Part shown: positions 6,325 through 14,209 of the stretch, one piece after another
Layout of the letters: each line of letters opens with the position of its first letter
How positions within the stretch are numbered: position 1 is the stretch's first letter
Source: WJKP01 sp964531215
GTDB lineage: Bacteria > Patescibacteriota > Patescibacteriia > CAIXNZ01
DNA length: 34,221 nt
Assembly: GCA_964531215.1 (NCBI GenBank)
Contig: CAZHFK010000005.1
Span: forward strand, 1 to 34,221
Reading direction: 5' to 3'
Translations under genes and position numbers: made by a program
Notes under the pieces: model-generated
Databases searched by the model: none
Told to the model about the DNA's origin: nothing
Seen by the model: only the letters and a program-made list of their open reading frames with translations

Positions 6325-7905
6325 ATGCAGAAATCGGCAGTTTTATTGGAAAAATTAAATATCGCTGATCAGAAAGATAAGATAATCAAAAAAGAAGGTG
6401 AGGAAATAATTCAGGTTAATGTGATGACCAGTGCCGTGGCTGTTATTTATGAAAAGGTGCGAACCATTGTTGATTATAAGGAAGAACACTTATTACGTAA
6501 AAGTGCTATTTTTCGTATTTTAAAAAGGCGTTTTTTGGAAGGCGATGATTATTATAAAATTGCTGAAAATTTAATTAAAGAATTAATTGGCGCCAGATAT
6601 TTACCCAATAATCAAATTCCCGAAACTAAGATTATTGAAGTCGCCAAGATTATTGAAAAATATGATTTATTATTTAGCGGAGTCAAAGAACAAAAAGGAT
6701 TGCAAGCATCTTTGAAATTATACGACTGGATTTTGGGTATTGCCGCTGTAGAAATTGAGGAAGTGATTGTGCCGGCCAATAAAGAAAAAGTTTGGGTTCG
6801 TTTTATGTATGATGAGATACAGGCCAGGCTGGAGATTGTTTCCAAAAACATGACTGCTGATGAAAAAAATTTGCAGATTTTTATTGCCGTAAATCGTTCC
6901 TTGGTAAAATCTGACCGGTCAATGCTGGAATATTTGATTTTAAAACTTTGGTATCCGGAATGGATTAAAGATTATCGATTATTTTTACCTAAATTTATTG
7001 ATGAAATATTTACCGTTAAAGAGCAAATTAATCAGCAAATTAATCATCGCTTGGCTAATAAGCTTTTGAAATTTTGCCGGCCTTATGCCACAATGACGAT
7101 TATTTTAAGAGAAGTAATTTATCAGAATTTTAAACAGGCTCAAGAATTGGTTAATGACCCGCAGCTTTTGGAATCAAGTATTCGGGAAGTGTGTCAACAA
7201 AAATACAAGGAAACCAAAAATAGATTAAAGACTCAAATCTGGCGGGCAATTATTTATGTTTTTTTAACAAAAATGCTGTTGGCTTTGGTGCTGGAAATAC
7301 CTTTTGATTATTATATTTTACAAAGTTTTAACTGGTTGGCGATTATTATTAATATAACTTTCCCCCCCTTATTAATGATTTTTATTGCCACAACCATCAG
7401 AGCACCAAGTGAAAAAAATACCCAAGCAATGATTAAGGGTATTAAAGATATTTTAAGCGGTAATGTTGGTGACGTTCAGTATATTAAAGAACCCAAGAAA
7501 AGAAATTGGTTTACCTGGATTTTGTTTAATTTTATTTATTTAATCAGCTTTTTAATTCCATTTGTTTTAATAATTTACTTTTTGCACAAAATAGAATTCA
7601 GTGTTTTGAGTATTGTGTTATTTTTGGTCTTTTTAAGTATTGTCAGCTTTTTTGGTGTCAGAATCAGGCATTCGGCTCGCGAATTGGTGGTTTTGCGAAA
7701 AAGAGAAAATATTCTGGGTGAACTTTTTGATTTTTTAACATTGCCTTTTATTAGATTAGGCAGATTTTTATCATTAAATTTTTCCAAAGTAAATATTTTT
7801 GTATTTATTTTGGATTTTATTATTGAGGCGCCATTAAAGATAGTTTTACAGGCAATAGAAGAATGGTTGGCTTTTTTTAAAGAAAAAAAAGAAGATATTT
7901 ATTAA
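6325..7905 (+). CDS. Unrecognised four-segment membrane protein
   Basis: I do not recognise this 526-residue protein. Its first ~300 residues are soluble, charged and helical, with no catalytic motif that I can name. The rest holds two pairs of hydrophobic segments (about 305-325 and 333-355, then 393-418 and 425-447), with a basic cytoplasmic-type loop between the pairs and an amphipathic tail. It starts almost at the transcription start and is followed after 4 nt by the next gene, so the two are probably co-expressed. A large cytoplasmic domain on a small membrane anchor would suit a scaffold or transport accessory role, but this is speculation. Confidence 0.6.
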   Translation: MQKSAVLLEKLNIADQKDKIIKKEGEEIIQVNVMTSAVAVIYEKVRTIVDYKEEHLLRKSAIFRILKRRFLEGDDYYKIAENLIKELIGARYLPNNQIPETKIIEVAKIIEKYDLLFSGVKEQKGLQASLKLYDWILGIAAVEIEEVIVPANKEKVWVRFMYDEIQARLEIVSKNMTADEKNLQIFIAVNRSLVKSDRSMLEYLILKLWYPEWIKDYRLFLPKFIDEIFTVKEQINQQINHRLANKLLKFCRPYATMTIILREVIYQNFKQAQELVNDPQLLESSIREVCQQKYKETKNRLKTQIWRAIIYVFLTKMLLALVLEIPFDYYILQSFNWLAIIINITFPPLLMIFIATTIRAPSEKNTQAMIKGIKDILSGNVGDVQYIKEPKKRNWFTWILFNFIYLISFLIPFVLIIYFLHKIEFSVLSIVLFLVFLSIVSFFGVRIRHSARELVVLRKRENILGELFDFLTLPFIRLGRFLSLNFSKVNIFVFILDFIIEAPLKIVLQAIEEWLAFFKEKKEDIY

Positions 7906-7909
7906 ATCT

Positions 7910-8362
7910 ATGCCAGGAGAATTACCATTATTAAATTTTGTCGAGGGTAAAGAAAAGCGACCCAAACCCTTGCCAGCCCAAAAAGAATCAGAGCCTGATT
8001 CAGCAATTGTTAAAAATCAAGAATCAAAGGAGGTAGCTCAGATTAAAAATTTGGCTGATCGGGTTGCCCGGCAAATGAAACAAGGCGAAAGTTTTTTATC
8101 AGCCTGTGACAAGGTTTTTAATACTGAAAATTTTAGTAAAGCTAAACGCAAGAAATTTCGCAGTCAAATAGGTAAAATGTTGGGGTGTCGTGGCGGGGAC
8201 AAAATTAAAAAAATCAAGGCTCGTAAAAAAAATCAGACTGTGCCCAAGGGAAAAACATTTAGTCCCGCTCAAACAGAAAAAATGGTTAAAGAAGCTAAAA
8301 TCTGGCAGTCTGAAGAAGAAGATCGCGCCGGCCAAACATATCAAGAAAGTGATTTTGAATAA
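7910..8362 (+). CDS. Unrecognised basic protein
   Basis: A 150-residue, lysine-rich, soluble protein with no motif I recognise. The N-terminal third is proline- and charge-rich and probably disordered. The middle (about 45-105) looks helical, with 'ADRVARQMKQGESF' followed by 'KKFRSQIGKMLGCRGGDKIKKI'-like basic residues. The tail is acidic. It begins 4 nt after the membrane protein and lacks a Shine-Dalgarno. High basicity could mean nucleic-acid contact. Nothing visible proves it. Confidence 0.5.
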   Translation: MPGELPLLNFVEGKEKRPKPLPAQKESEPDSAIVKNQESKEVAQIKNLADRVARQMKQGESFLSACDKVFNTENFSKAKRKKFRSQIGKMLGCRGGDKIKKIKARKKNQTVPKGKTFSPAQTEKMVKEAKIWQSEEEDRAGQTYQESDFE

Positions 8363-8390
8363 AATTTAATTAATATTTAACTATAAAAAT

Positions 8391-8651
8391 ATGATTACCA
8401 AAGAAGTTATTCAATTAATAAGCAGCAGATTGCGTTCAGTCATTAATCATTTGATTTTAATCGGTTTCTTGTTTTTTATTTTAGCCGTGTCCATTTTGTT
8501 TTATCCGGAAATTTTGCAGATTTTATTTATTTTGGTGTTTTTTGTTGTTGCTTTTTCAGCTTTTTTGATTGCAGTGAAAATTAATAATATTAAGGAAAAT
8601 TTTGATAATATTTTAAAAATAATATCTAAAACAGGAAAAAGGAAAAAATAA
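8391..8651 (+). CDS. Small two-helix membrane protein
   Basis: This unrecognised protein of 86 residues has two adjacent hydrophobic helices (about 20-40 and 45-65), a short basic N-terminus and a Lys-rich C-terminal tail. The helical-hairpin shape resembles small inner-membrane proteins of unknown role. It is 28 nt after the previous gene and 4 nt before the flavodoxin gene, so it probably shares their transcript. Confidence 0.55.
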   Translation: MITKEVIQLISSRLRSVINHLILIGFLFFILAVSILFYPEILQILFILVFFVVAFSAFLIAVKINNIKENFDNILKIISKTGKRKK

Positions 8652-8655
8652 TTTT

Positions 8656-9129
8656 ATGAAATCAATTGTTATTTTTTATTCCCGAACCGGTAATACGAAA
8701 TTTGTAGCAGAGCAAATAGCTACTGAGCTAGAAGCCGATTTACGGCCATTAATTGATAAAAAGGATCGTAGCGGGCCTTGGGGCTGGATTATGGCTGGCT
8801 TTGATGCTCTTAGAAAAAAGAAAGCTCAAATAGAAGAATTTAGTTTTGAGCCGGGTAAGTATAATTCCATTTTTATTGGTTGTCCCAATTGGGCCGGGCA
8901 GATGCCGCCGGCTTTAAGAACATTTTTAGAAGATGTTGATTTAAATAATCGTAAGGTCGTTTTATTTTGTACTCAAGACAGTATGGGCGCTGAAAAAGTT
9001 TTTAATAATTTAAGGCTTTTATGTCAGGGAGCCAATATAATATCCGAAAAATATTTTAATAAAGTTTTGCAAAATAAAGATCAAGCGCGTCAGGCAGTTA
9101 GAGGCTGGCTGTCTGATTTGAAATTATAA
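8656..9129 (+). CDS. Flavodoxin-like protein
   Basis: A 157-residue flavodoxin fold. The N-terminal 'IVIFYSRTGNTKFVAEQIA' (about 4-22) is the FMN phosphate-binding loop. 'GCPNWAGQMPPAL' (about 75-87) corresponds to the second flavin loop, and a final helix is present. Proteins of this type carry electrons or act as FMN-dependent reductases; the short length fits a single-domain carrier. It begins 4 nt after the small membrane protein and is followed by a glutaredoxin 27 nt later, which points to a shared redox role. Partner reductase unknown. Confidence 0.8.
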   Translation: MKSIVIFYSRTGNTKFVAEQIATELEADLRPLIDKKDRSGPWGWIMAGFDALRKKKAQIEEFSFEPGKYNSIFIGCPNWAGQMPPALRTFLEDVDLNNRKVVLFCTQDSMGAEKVFNNLRLLCQGANIISEKYFNKVLQNKDQARQAVRGWLSDLKL

Positions 9130-9156
9130 AAATTTTAAATAATAATCATAAAATTT

Positions 9157-9402
9157 ATGGCGCAGCAAAAAAAAGTTATAATTTATACTACGCCAACTTG
9201 TCCTTATTGCAAGCAAGTCAAAGATTATTTAAAAGAAAATGAAATCGAATATCAAGAAATGGATGTTGCTAATGATTCTGATAAAGCGCAAGAGATGATT
9301 GATAAATCGGGCCAAATGGGCGTTCCGGTAATTGATATAGAGGGAGAAATTATTGTTGGTTTTGACAAAGAGAAGATCGATAAGGCTTTGAGTTTAAAAT
9401 AA
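9157..9402 (+). CDS. Glutaredoxin / NrdH-like thiol protein
   Basis: The 81-residue protein with a thioredoxin fold has the active-site 'CPYC' at about residues 16-19, the cis-proline loop 'GVPV' near residue 54, and a short C-terminal helix. This length and motif fit glutaredoxin or NrdH-type redoxins that reduce disulfides, for example in ribonucleotide reductase. A thioredoxin reductase lies 19 kb downstream and could serve it. No Shine-Dalgarno precedes it. The promoter of the cimA leader begins only about 4 nt after its stop. Confidence 0.87.
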   Translation: MAQQKKVIIYTTPTCPYCKQVKDYLKENEIEYQEMDVANDSDKAQEMIDKSGQMGVPVIDIEGEIIVGFDKEKIDKALSLK

Positions 9403-9405
9403 AAT

Positions 9406-9434
9406 TTGACTATTAAAAAATAGTTTGTTAAATT
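9406..9434 (+). promoter_or_regulatory. Promoter of the cimA leader transcript
   Basis: -35 TTGACT (9406-9411), a 17-bp spacer ending in an extended TGT, then -10 TAAATT (9429-9434). Transcription would start near 9441, about 18 nt before the leader-peptide ATG. A TATAAT at 9434-9439 is an alternative -10. Confidence 0.55.
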
Positions 9435-9458
9435 ATAATTAATATAATTTTTTTAATT

Positions 9459-9536
9459 ATGAAAAAAGTTTTTCCAACCATTGCGATTATTAGAAGTATT
9501 ATTCCAGCTCGTTTGGAAGGCTTTATGATTTGTTAA
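9459..9536 (+). CDS. Ile-rich leader peptide of the cimA attenuator
   Basis: A 25-codon reading frame that begins MKKVFPTIAIIRSII and ends LEGFMIC-stop. Six of its 25 residues are Ile, five of them packed within codons 8-15, all ATT. It lies between a promoter and an intrinsic terminator, directly upstream of a gene of the isoleucine/leucine synthase family. The 3' part of the frame (9512-9522) is complementary to the 5' arm of that terminator. This is the classic arrangement of a ribosome-mediated attenuator. No Shine-Dalgarno is visible. Confidence 0.8.
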   Translation: MKKVFPTIAIIRSIIPARLEGFMIC

Positions 9537-9593
9537 TTTATTGTCAATTATTAAGATATAAAATCCAGCCTTCCAAAGAAGGCTGGATTTTTT
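9512..9593 (+). promoter_or_regulatory. Transcription attenuator (antiterminator and terminator)
   Basis: The terminator is a 13-bp perfect stem (9561-9573 with 9578-9590), loop CAAA, then a T run to 9593. The competing antiterminator pairs TTTGGAAGGCT (9512-9522) with AGCCTTCCAAA (9567-9577), 11 bp without mismatch, which removes most of the terminator's left arm. A ribosome stalled on the Ile codons (9480-9503) leaves 9512-9522 free, so the antiterminator forms and transcription proceeds. A ribosome that reaches the stop covers that segment and the terminator forms. The predicted response is induction when charged Ile-tRNA is scarce. Confidence 0.8.
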
Positions 9594-9635
9594 GGTAAAG
9601 CACCTTAAAATTAAAACAAGCAAAAGGAGGGGAAA

Positions 9636-11273
9636 ATGGCAAAACAGGCGGTTTTGATTAGTGACACAACCCTACGTGAAGGCGGACAATCAATGGCAAC
9701 TACGTTGATCCCGGTTGATATGCTGGCGATTGCCACCAAGCTCCATGAGTTTGGCGTGCCCTGGATTGAAGGTCCGTGGCCGGTGCCAGAAGATGAAACA
9801 AAAGAGGAAGAGGAGGAAGAAGCCAGACAAAAAGCCAAAGAGTTTTATCGGTTAGTTCAAGCAGTTCCTTTTAGGGATAAAATTGTTGTTTTTGGTTCAA
9901 CCATGGAAAAAGAGGTTGAAGCAAAACAAAGTAAAAGGCTAAAAGCTTTGGGTCAGACAGGCGTGAAGAATTTTGCAATTTTTGGCAAAACTTCCAAAAG
10001 GCATGTTTTTGAAGTTCTAAAAACAACTCTCAAAGAAAATTTGCGCATGATTCAAGAATCAGTCAAATTCTTGAAAAGAAAAGGCGGGGTGGTCTTTTAT
10101 GATGCCGAGCATTTTTTTGACGGTTTTTTAGAAAATCAGGAATACGCCTTAAAAACACTGGAAGTCGCTAAAGCCGGTGGCGCTGATGTGATTATTCTTT
10201 GTGATACTAATGGCGGTATGTTGCCAGAGCAAGTCATCGAGATAGTCTTAGAAGTTTTACCGGTTTTAGGCGATACTCCTTGGGGCGTGCATATGCATGA
10301 TGACGGAGATTTAGCTTTGGCTAACACACTTTGCGCTATTAATTATGGCGCTACTTACGCTCAAGTCACTGTTAACGGTGAAAGTGAACGAGTTGGTATG
10401 CCGAAAATGACCAGTTTGGTGCCGACTTTAATTCATAAAAAAGGCATCAAGTGTCAGGGCATAGAGTCAACTAAAGGGTTAAAAGCCCTGGCCGAGTTTG
10501 TGGCGGAAAGAAACAATAACTATTTACCGGATTCACGAGCTTATGTCGGTGAATGGGCTTTTACCCATTCGGCCGGAACACATCAGGCTGGTGCCAAGAT
10601 CGACCCCAGTTTGCAAGAACATATTAATCCTGACTTGGTTGGTGCCAGAAGGCGTTATCCGATTTCTGGTGAGGTTGGTCGTAAATCCGTGGCAGCCGCT
10701 TTAGCTGAGTTAAATATTGGACTTGAAGCTGATGATCCGGTTGTGCGTAAAATTTTAAGTAAAGTAAGGGCGCTTGATAAAAAAGGCTTGCATCTGGAAT
10801 CAGTGCCCGGCAGCTTTGCTTTGCTAGCTTTACGTCAATTACTTGATTATCAGCCGCCTTTCAAGGTAACTGTTATTAAACCAATGTCGACTTTGGTTAA
10901 AAAAGATGACAGTCCTTGGAAACATCGTTCCCGAGCCGAAATAGAGGTTTATTTGCCCAATCAAAAAGAACCGTTGCGTCTTTGGGCCAGGGGCAAGAAA
11001 GGACCATTGGATTCAATTGATAATGCCTTAAGACCAGCGCTTTTACCCAGTTATCCGCAGCTTGAAGAAGTTATCTTAATTGATTATAAAGTGCGAAAAT
11101 TGCCAGGCAATGGTAAAGGCACTGCGGCCAAGGTTCGGGTGGCAATCATTGGTTCAACGCCTTATGGCTATGAGGTGACTGCTGGCATGTCTGAAAACTT
11201 GCTATTGGCTTCAGCTGAAGCTTTAATCGAGCTTTATGAGCTGGTTATCCTTAAAAGTCAAAGGCAGACCTAA
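9636..11273 (+). CDS. cimA: (R)-citramalate synthase-like (DRE-TIM family)
   Basis: The 545-residue protein has the DRE-TIM metallolyase features: 'DTTLREGGQ' (10-18) with catalytic R14, 'FYDAEHFFDGF' (154-164), 'ILCDTNGG' (187-194) and the metal-binding H219/H221 in 'HMHDDGD'. The C-terminal third (about 410-540) matches the LeuA-type regulatory domain. Whole-length resemblance is to CimA, which condenses acetyl-CoA with pyruvate to start isoleucine synthesis. 2-isopropylmalate or a related synthase is possible. A Glu-rich insertion sits at about 52-63. The start is fixed by AAGGAGG. The gene follows an Ile attenuator. It looks more GC-rich than its neighbours and no other pathway gene is nearby, which suggests transfer. 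Confidence 0.82.
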   Translation: MAKQAVLISDTTLREGGQSMATTLIPVDMLAIATKLHEFGVPWIEGPWPVPEDETKEEEEEEARQKAKEFYRLVQAVPFRDKIVVFGSTMEKEVEAKQSKRLKALGQTGVKNFAIFGKTSKRHVFEVLKTTLKENLRMIQESVKFLKRKGGVVFYDAEHFFDGFLENQEYALKTLEVAKAGGADVIILCDTNGGMLPEQVIEIVLEVLPVLGDTPWGVHMHDDGDLALANTLCAINYGATYAQVTVNGESERVGMPKMTSLVPTLIHKKGIKCQGIESTKGLKALAEFVAERNNNYLPDSRAYVGEWAFTHSAGTHQAGAKIDPSLQEHINPDLVGARRRYPISGEVGRKSVAAALAELNIGLEADDPVVRKILSKVRALDKKGLHLESVPGSFALLALRQLLDYQPPFKVTVIKPMSTLVKKDDSPWKHRSRAEIEVYLPNQKEPLRLWARGKKGPLDSIDNALRPALLPSYPQLEEVILIDYKVRKLPGNGKGTAAKVRVAIIGSTPYGYEVTAGMSENLLLASAEALIELYELVILKSQRQT

Positions 11274-11282
11274 AAAATTTTA

Positions 11283-11313
11283 GGCTCTACACTTATTAGT
11301 GTGGAGCCTTTTT
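11283..11313 (+). terminator. Terminator after cimA
   Basis: A 10-bp stem (11283-11292 with 11299-11308, one G-T pair) is followed by TTTTT. Confidence 0.8.
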
Positions 11314-11329
11314 ACTTCCAAACAGGAAA

Positions 11330-11500
11330 CCCCGCATGAAGGAGTGGCGAGAAGCGAGCCACGACTGAGTGCGGGGAGGACGTCATTATAAAGATTTTTC
11401 GGGCGAAAACGGCAGATGAGGCTTGCGGGGAAGACATTCTTTAGAGTTTTATCTTGTAACAGCCTAAAGGCTGTCTGTCCAGCTTAGGCCGTTTTCGCTC
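11330..11500. other. Intergenic structured segment between cimA and uvrD
   Basis: Within a gene-free 257-bp interval lie two GC-rich folds. The first is CCCCGCA/TGCGGGG enclosing GTGGC/GCCAC (about 11331-11378). The second has GCGAAAACGGC near 11402 pairing with GCCGTTTTCGC near 11490, enclosing a perfect ACAGCC-TAAA-GGCTGT hairpin. No reading frame or known RNA signature is visible. It could be a small RNA or an inserted palindromic element. Confidence 0.45.
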
Positions 11501-11514
11501 AATTATTTATTTTA

Positions 11515-11523
11515 TGCTACAAT
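11515..11523 (+). promoter_or_regulatory. Extended -10 giving a leaderless uvrD transcript
   Basis: TGC-TACAAT ends 7 nt before the helicase ATG at 11531. The expected transcription start would coincide with the start codon. Confidence 0.5.
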
Positions 11524-11530
11524 ATAAAGC

Positions 11531-13600
11531 ATGAAAAAGTATCAATTACAAAAACAACAAGCTTGTCTTGATAATTTTAAAATAGATTATCAAAACGAAT
11601 TAAATAAAGAGCAATTAGACGTGGTTTTAAATGGGGAGGGGCCTTGTTTGGTTTTAGCCGGAGCCGGTTCGGGTAAAACTCGCACCTTAGTCTATCGGGT
11701 AGCTTATTTAATTGAAAAGGGTATTAATCCTAAAAATATTTTATTGGTTACTTTTACCAATAAAGCGGCCAAAGAAATGTTAAATAGGGTAGAGGTTTTA
11801 TTAAAATGCCAACCTAAGGGGTTGTGGGGCGGGACTTTCCATCATATTGGTAATATTATTTTACGCCGTTATGCCAAAGTTTTGGGGTATAATAACAAAT
11901 TTACTATTTTGGATAAGGAAGATGCCAAAACTTTATTAAAAGCGGTAATGGGTGAATTAAATTTAAAGTATAAGGATAAATATTTTCCCAAAGCTGATGT
12001 GATTCAAAATATTATTTCTTTTAGTGCTAATAGTCAAAAGCCAATCAGTCAGGTAATTGAAGAAAAATATAATTATTTGGAGCCTAAATTAATCCCGGTT
12101 ATTGAGACAATTAACAAAGCTTATCAAAAAAAGAAATTAAAAACCAATGTTATGGATTTTGATGATTTGCTGATTAATTGGTTAAAACTGCTAAAAAAGG
12201 ACAAAGCAATCAAAAATAAATTAGCCAGCCAGTTTAAATATATTTTAGTTGATGAATATCAAGATACTAATAAAATCCAGTCAGAAATAATTTATGAATT
12301 AGGCACTGTCCATAAGAATATTTTAGTAGTTGGTGACGATTGCCAGTCAATTTACTCCTTTCGGGCTGCTGATATTAATAATATTTTGGATTTTCCTGAA
12401 AAATTTAAAAAGACTAAAGTCTTTAAAATAGAAACTAATTATCGTTCTTCACCGGAAATTTTAGATTTGGCTAATAATTCAATTGCCAATAATTTTAACC
12501 AGTATCAAAAAGCCTTGAATACAATTATTGATCATAAGCAAAAACCAGCCTTGGTGGCTTTGCGTGATTCAGAACAGCAAGCCCAGTTTATTGCTCAGCG
12601 TATTTTGGAATTGCAAGATGAAGGGCGGAGTTTAAATGATATGGCGGTTTTATTTAGGTCTTCTTTTCAGGTTATGGAACTGGAACTGGAATTAAATAAG
12701 CGTAATATTCCTTATCAAATGCGTGGCGGTATCAAATTTTTTGAACAGGTTCATATTAAAGATATTGTAGCGTACTTGAAAATAATCAATAATTGGCAAG
12801 ACGAACTTTCTTGGAAAAGAGTTTTATTATTGTACGAAGGAATTGGCCCGGCGAATGCCCAAATGATTTGGCAGGAAATTAGTAAATTAAAAACCTTAAA
12901 ATCAGCCGTAGAACAATTAATCAGGATTCCGGCTTCGGTTAAAGTAATTCGCAGTTTGGAAAAACTTAATCAGTTATTTGAATTTTTGCTTGTACAAAAT
13001 CAAGATTTTATTGCCACAGCCATTAAACAAATTCTAAAAGCCGATTATCAGGATTATTTAAAAGCTAATTTTGAAAATGCCAAGGATCGGCTGGAAGATT
13101 TAAATCAATTAGCTAATTTTGCTTTGCAGTATGAAAAATTAGAAGATTTTTTATCCGACGTAACTTTGTCAGAGGGTTTTAAAGGCGAGACTGTTGAACA
13201 ATATCAAGCCGGTCCATCTGAAGCTTTAATTTTGAGTACCATTCATCAAGCTAAAGGTTTGGAATGGAAATATTTATTTGTGATCGGCTTGGCTGAAGGT
13301 CAGTTTCCTCATTATAAAATTTATGAGCATCCTGAAGAAATTGAAGAGGAACGCCGTTTATTTTATGTGGCGGTTACCAGAGCCAAAGACGAGCTTTATT
13401 TGACTTATCCGATTATTTCTTTTTCTTTTAGTACCGGGCAAAATATTAATAAACCGTCCAGTTTTTTGCAGGAATTAAATGATAATTTGTTTGAGCCGTG
13501 GCAGGTTAATGAAGAAAATGAAGTTGAATATGATTCTGATGATGAGCAGAATTTTGTAGAAGGTGAATTTTTACAAACAGTTCATTATGATGATTTATAA
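11531..13600 (+). CDS. uvrD: UvrD/PcrA-type superfamily 1 DNA helicase
   Basis: The 689-residue SF1A helicase has all core motifs in order: Walker A 'GAGSGKT' (44-50), 'VTFTNKAAKEM' (Ia), Walker B 'VDEYQDTN' (about 237-244), motif III 'GDDCQSIYSFRAAD', motif IV 'NYRSSPEIL', motif V 'STIHQAKGLEWKYLF' and motif VI 'EERRLFYVAVTRA'. It unwinds DNA 3' to 5' in nucleotide excision and mismatch repair or clears replication forks. Its length fits UvrD, PcrA or Rep, which motifs alone do not separate. It appears to be translated from a leaderless mRNA and stands alone, followed after 56 nt by the macrodomain gene. Confidence 0.92.
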   Translation: MKKYQLQKQQACLDNFKIDYQNELNKEQLDVVLNGEGPCLVLAGAGSGKTRTLVYRVAYLIEKGINPKNILLVTFTNKAAKEMLNRVEVLLKCQPKGLWGGTFHHIGNIILRRYAKVLGYNNKFTILDKEDAKTLLKAVMGELNLKYKDKYFPKADVIQNIISFSANSQKPISQVIEEKYNYLEPKLIPVIETINKAYQKKKLKTNVMDFDDLLINWLKLLKKDKAIKNKLASQFKYILVDEYQDTNKIQSEIIYELGTVHKNILVVGDDCQSIYSFRAADINNILDFPEKFKKTKVFKIETNYRSSPEILDLANNSIANNFNQYQKALNTIIDHKQKPALVALRDSEQQAQFIAQRILELQDEGRSLNDMAVLFRSSFQVMELELELNKRNIPYQMRGGIKFFEQVHIKDIVAYLKIINNWQDELSWKRVLLLYEGIGPANAQMIWQEISKLKTLKSAVEQLIRIPASVKVIRSLEKLNQLFEFLLVQNQDFIATAIKQILKADYQDYLKANFENAKDRLEDLNQLANFALQYEKLEDFLSDVTLSEGFKGETVEQYQAGPSEALILSTIHQAKGLEWKYLFVIGLAEGQFPHYKIYEHPEEIEEERRLFYVAVTRAKDELYLTYPIISFSFSTGQNINKPSSFLQELNDNLFEPWQVNEENEVEYDSDDEQNFVEGEFLQTVHYDDL

Positions 13601-13656
13601 AAAAAATTTTTTATAGTATAATATAATTGAGTTTTTAATACTTAATATTTAATATT

Positions 13657-14151
13657 ATGTTAGAGATAGAAATTCAAAAAGGTGATATTACCAAAGTTAA
13701 AGCCGATGCTATTGTTAATCCGGCTAATTCTTATGGTTGGATGGGCGGCGGTTCAGCCGGCGCTATTAAAAAAAATGGCGGAGAAGAGATTGAAAAAGAA
13801 GTTGTTGACAAAGCGCCTTTAGAAGTCGGTAAGGCTGTTGCCACTACTGCCGGTAAGCTGCCTCATAAAGCCGTAATTCATGCGCCAACTATGACCAGCC
13901 CGACTGAAAAAGCTCAGGATTATAATGTGGCTATGTCAGTCAGGGGAGCTTTGCTTTTGGCTGATGATCAGAAATTTGAAACGATTGCCATGCCAGGTAT
14001 GGGTACCGGCATAGGTAATTTTCCTAAAACAAAGGCTGCGCAAACCATGATTGACGAGATTAAAAAATTTGAACCAATGCATTTGGAAAAAGTTATTTTG
14101 GTCGATATTGATGAAGAATTGGTTAAAGCTTGGCAGAATTATTTAAAATAG
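13657..14151 (+). CDS. Macrodomain (ADP-ribose-binding) protein
   Basis: A single 164-residue macrodomain: 'KGDITKVKADAIVNPANS' near the N-terminus, the Gly-rich 'GGGSAGAI' loop (about 31-38) and 'PGMGTGIGNF' (about 112-121), which bind the ADP-ribose phosphates. Family members remove ADP-ribose from proteins or nucleic acid, or hydrolyse O-acetyl-ADP-ribose. The key Asn in NPANS is present, so hydrolase activity is plausible. A TATAAT about 35 nt upstream may be its promoter. No DarT-type ADP-ribosyltransferase is adjacent, so a toxin-antitoxin role is not indicated here. Confidence 0.88.
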   Translation: MLEIEIQKGDITKVKADAIVNPANSYGWMGGGSAGAIKKNGGEEIEKEVVDKAPLEVGKAVATTAGKLPHKAVIHAPTMTSPTEKAQDYNVAMSVRGALLLADDQKFETIAMPGMGTGIGNFPKTKAAQTMIDEIKKFEPMHLEKVILVDIDEELVKAWQNYLK

Positions 14152-14181
14152 AATTGATTAATTATAGTTATTTAGATAATT

Positions 14182-14209
14182 AAAACGGACTTTATTGAGT
14201 CCGTTTTTG
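14182..14209. terminator. Bidirectional terminator between convergent genes
   Basis: A 10-bp perfect stem, AAAACGGACT / AGTCCGTTTT, with a 6-nt loop. It serves the macrodomain gene on plus and the 14192-14569 gene on minus. The last codons and stop of the minus gene lie inside the hairpin. Confidence 0.8.

Noticed and set aside
13657..14151. Macrodomain protein as a DarG-type antitoxin
   Set aside because: No DarT-like toxin is adjacent and the C-terminal extension of DarG is lacking.
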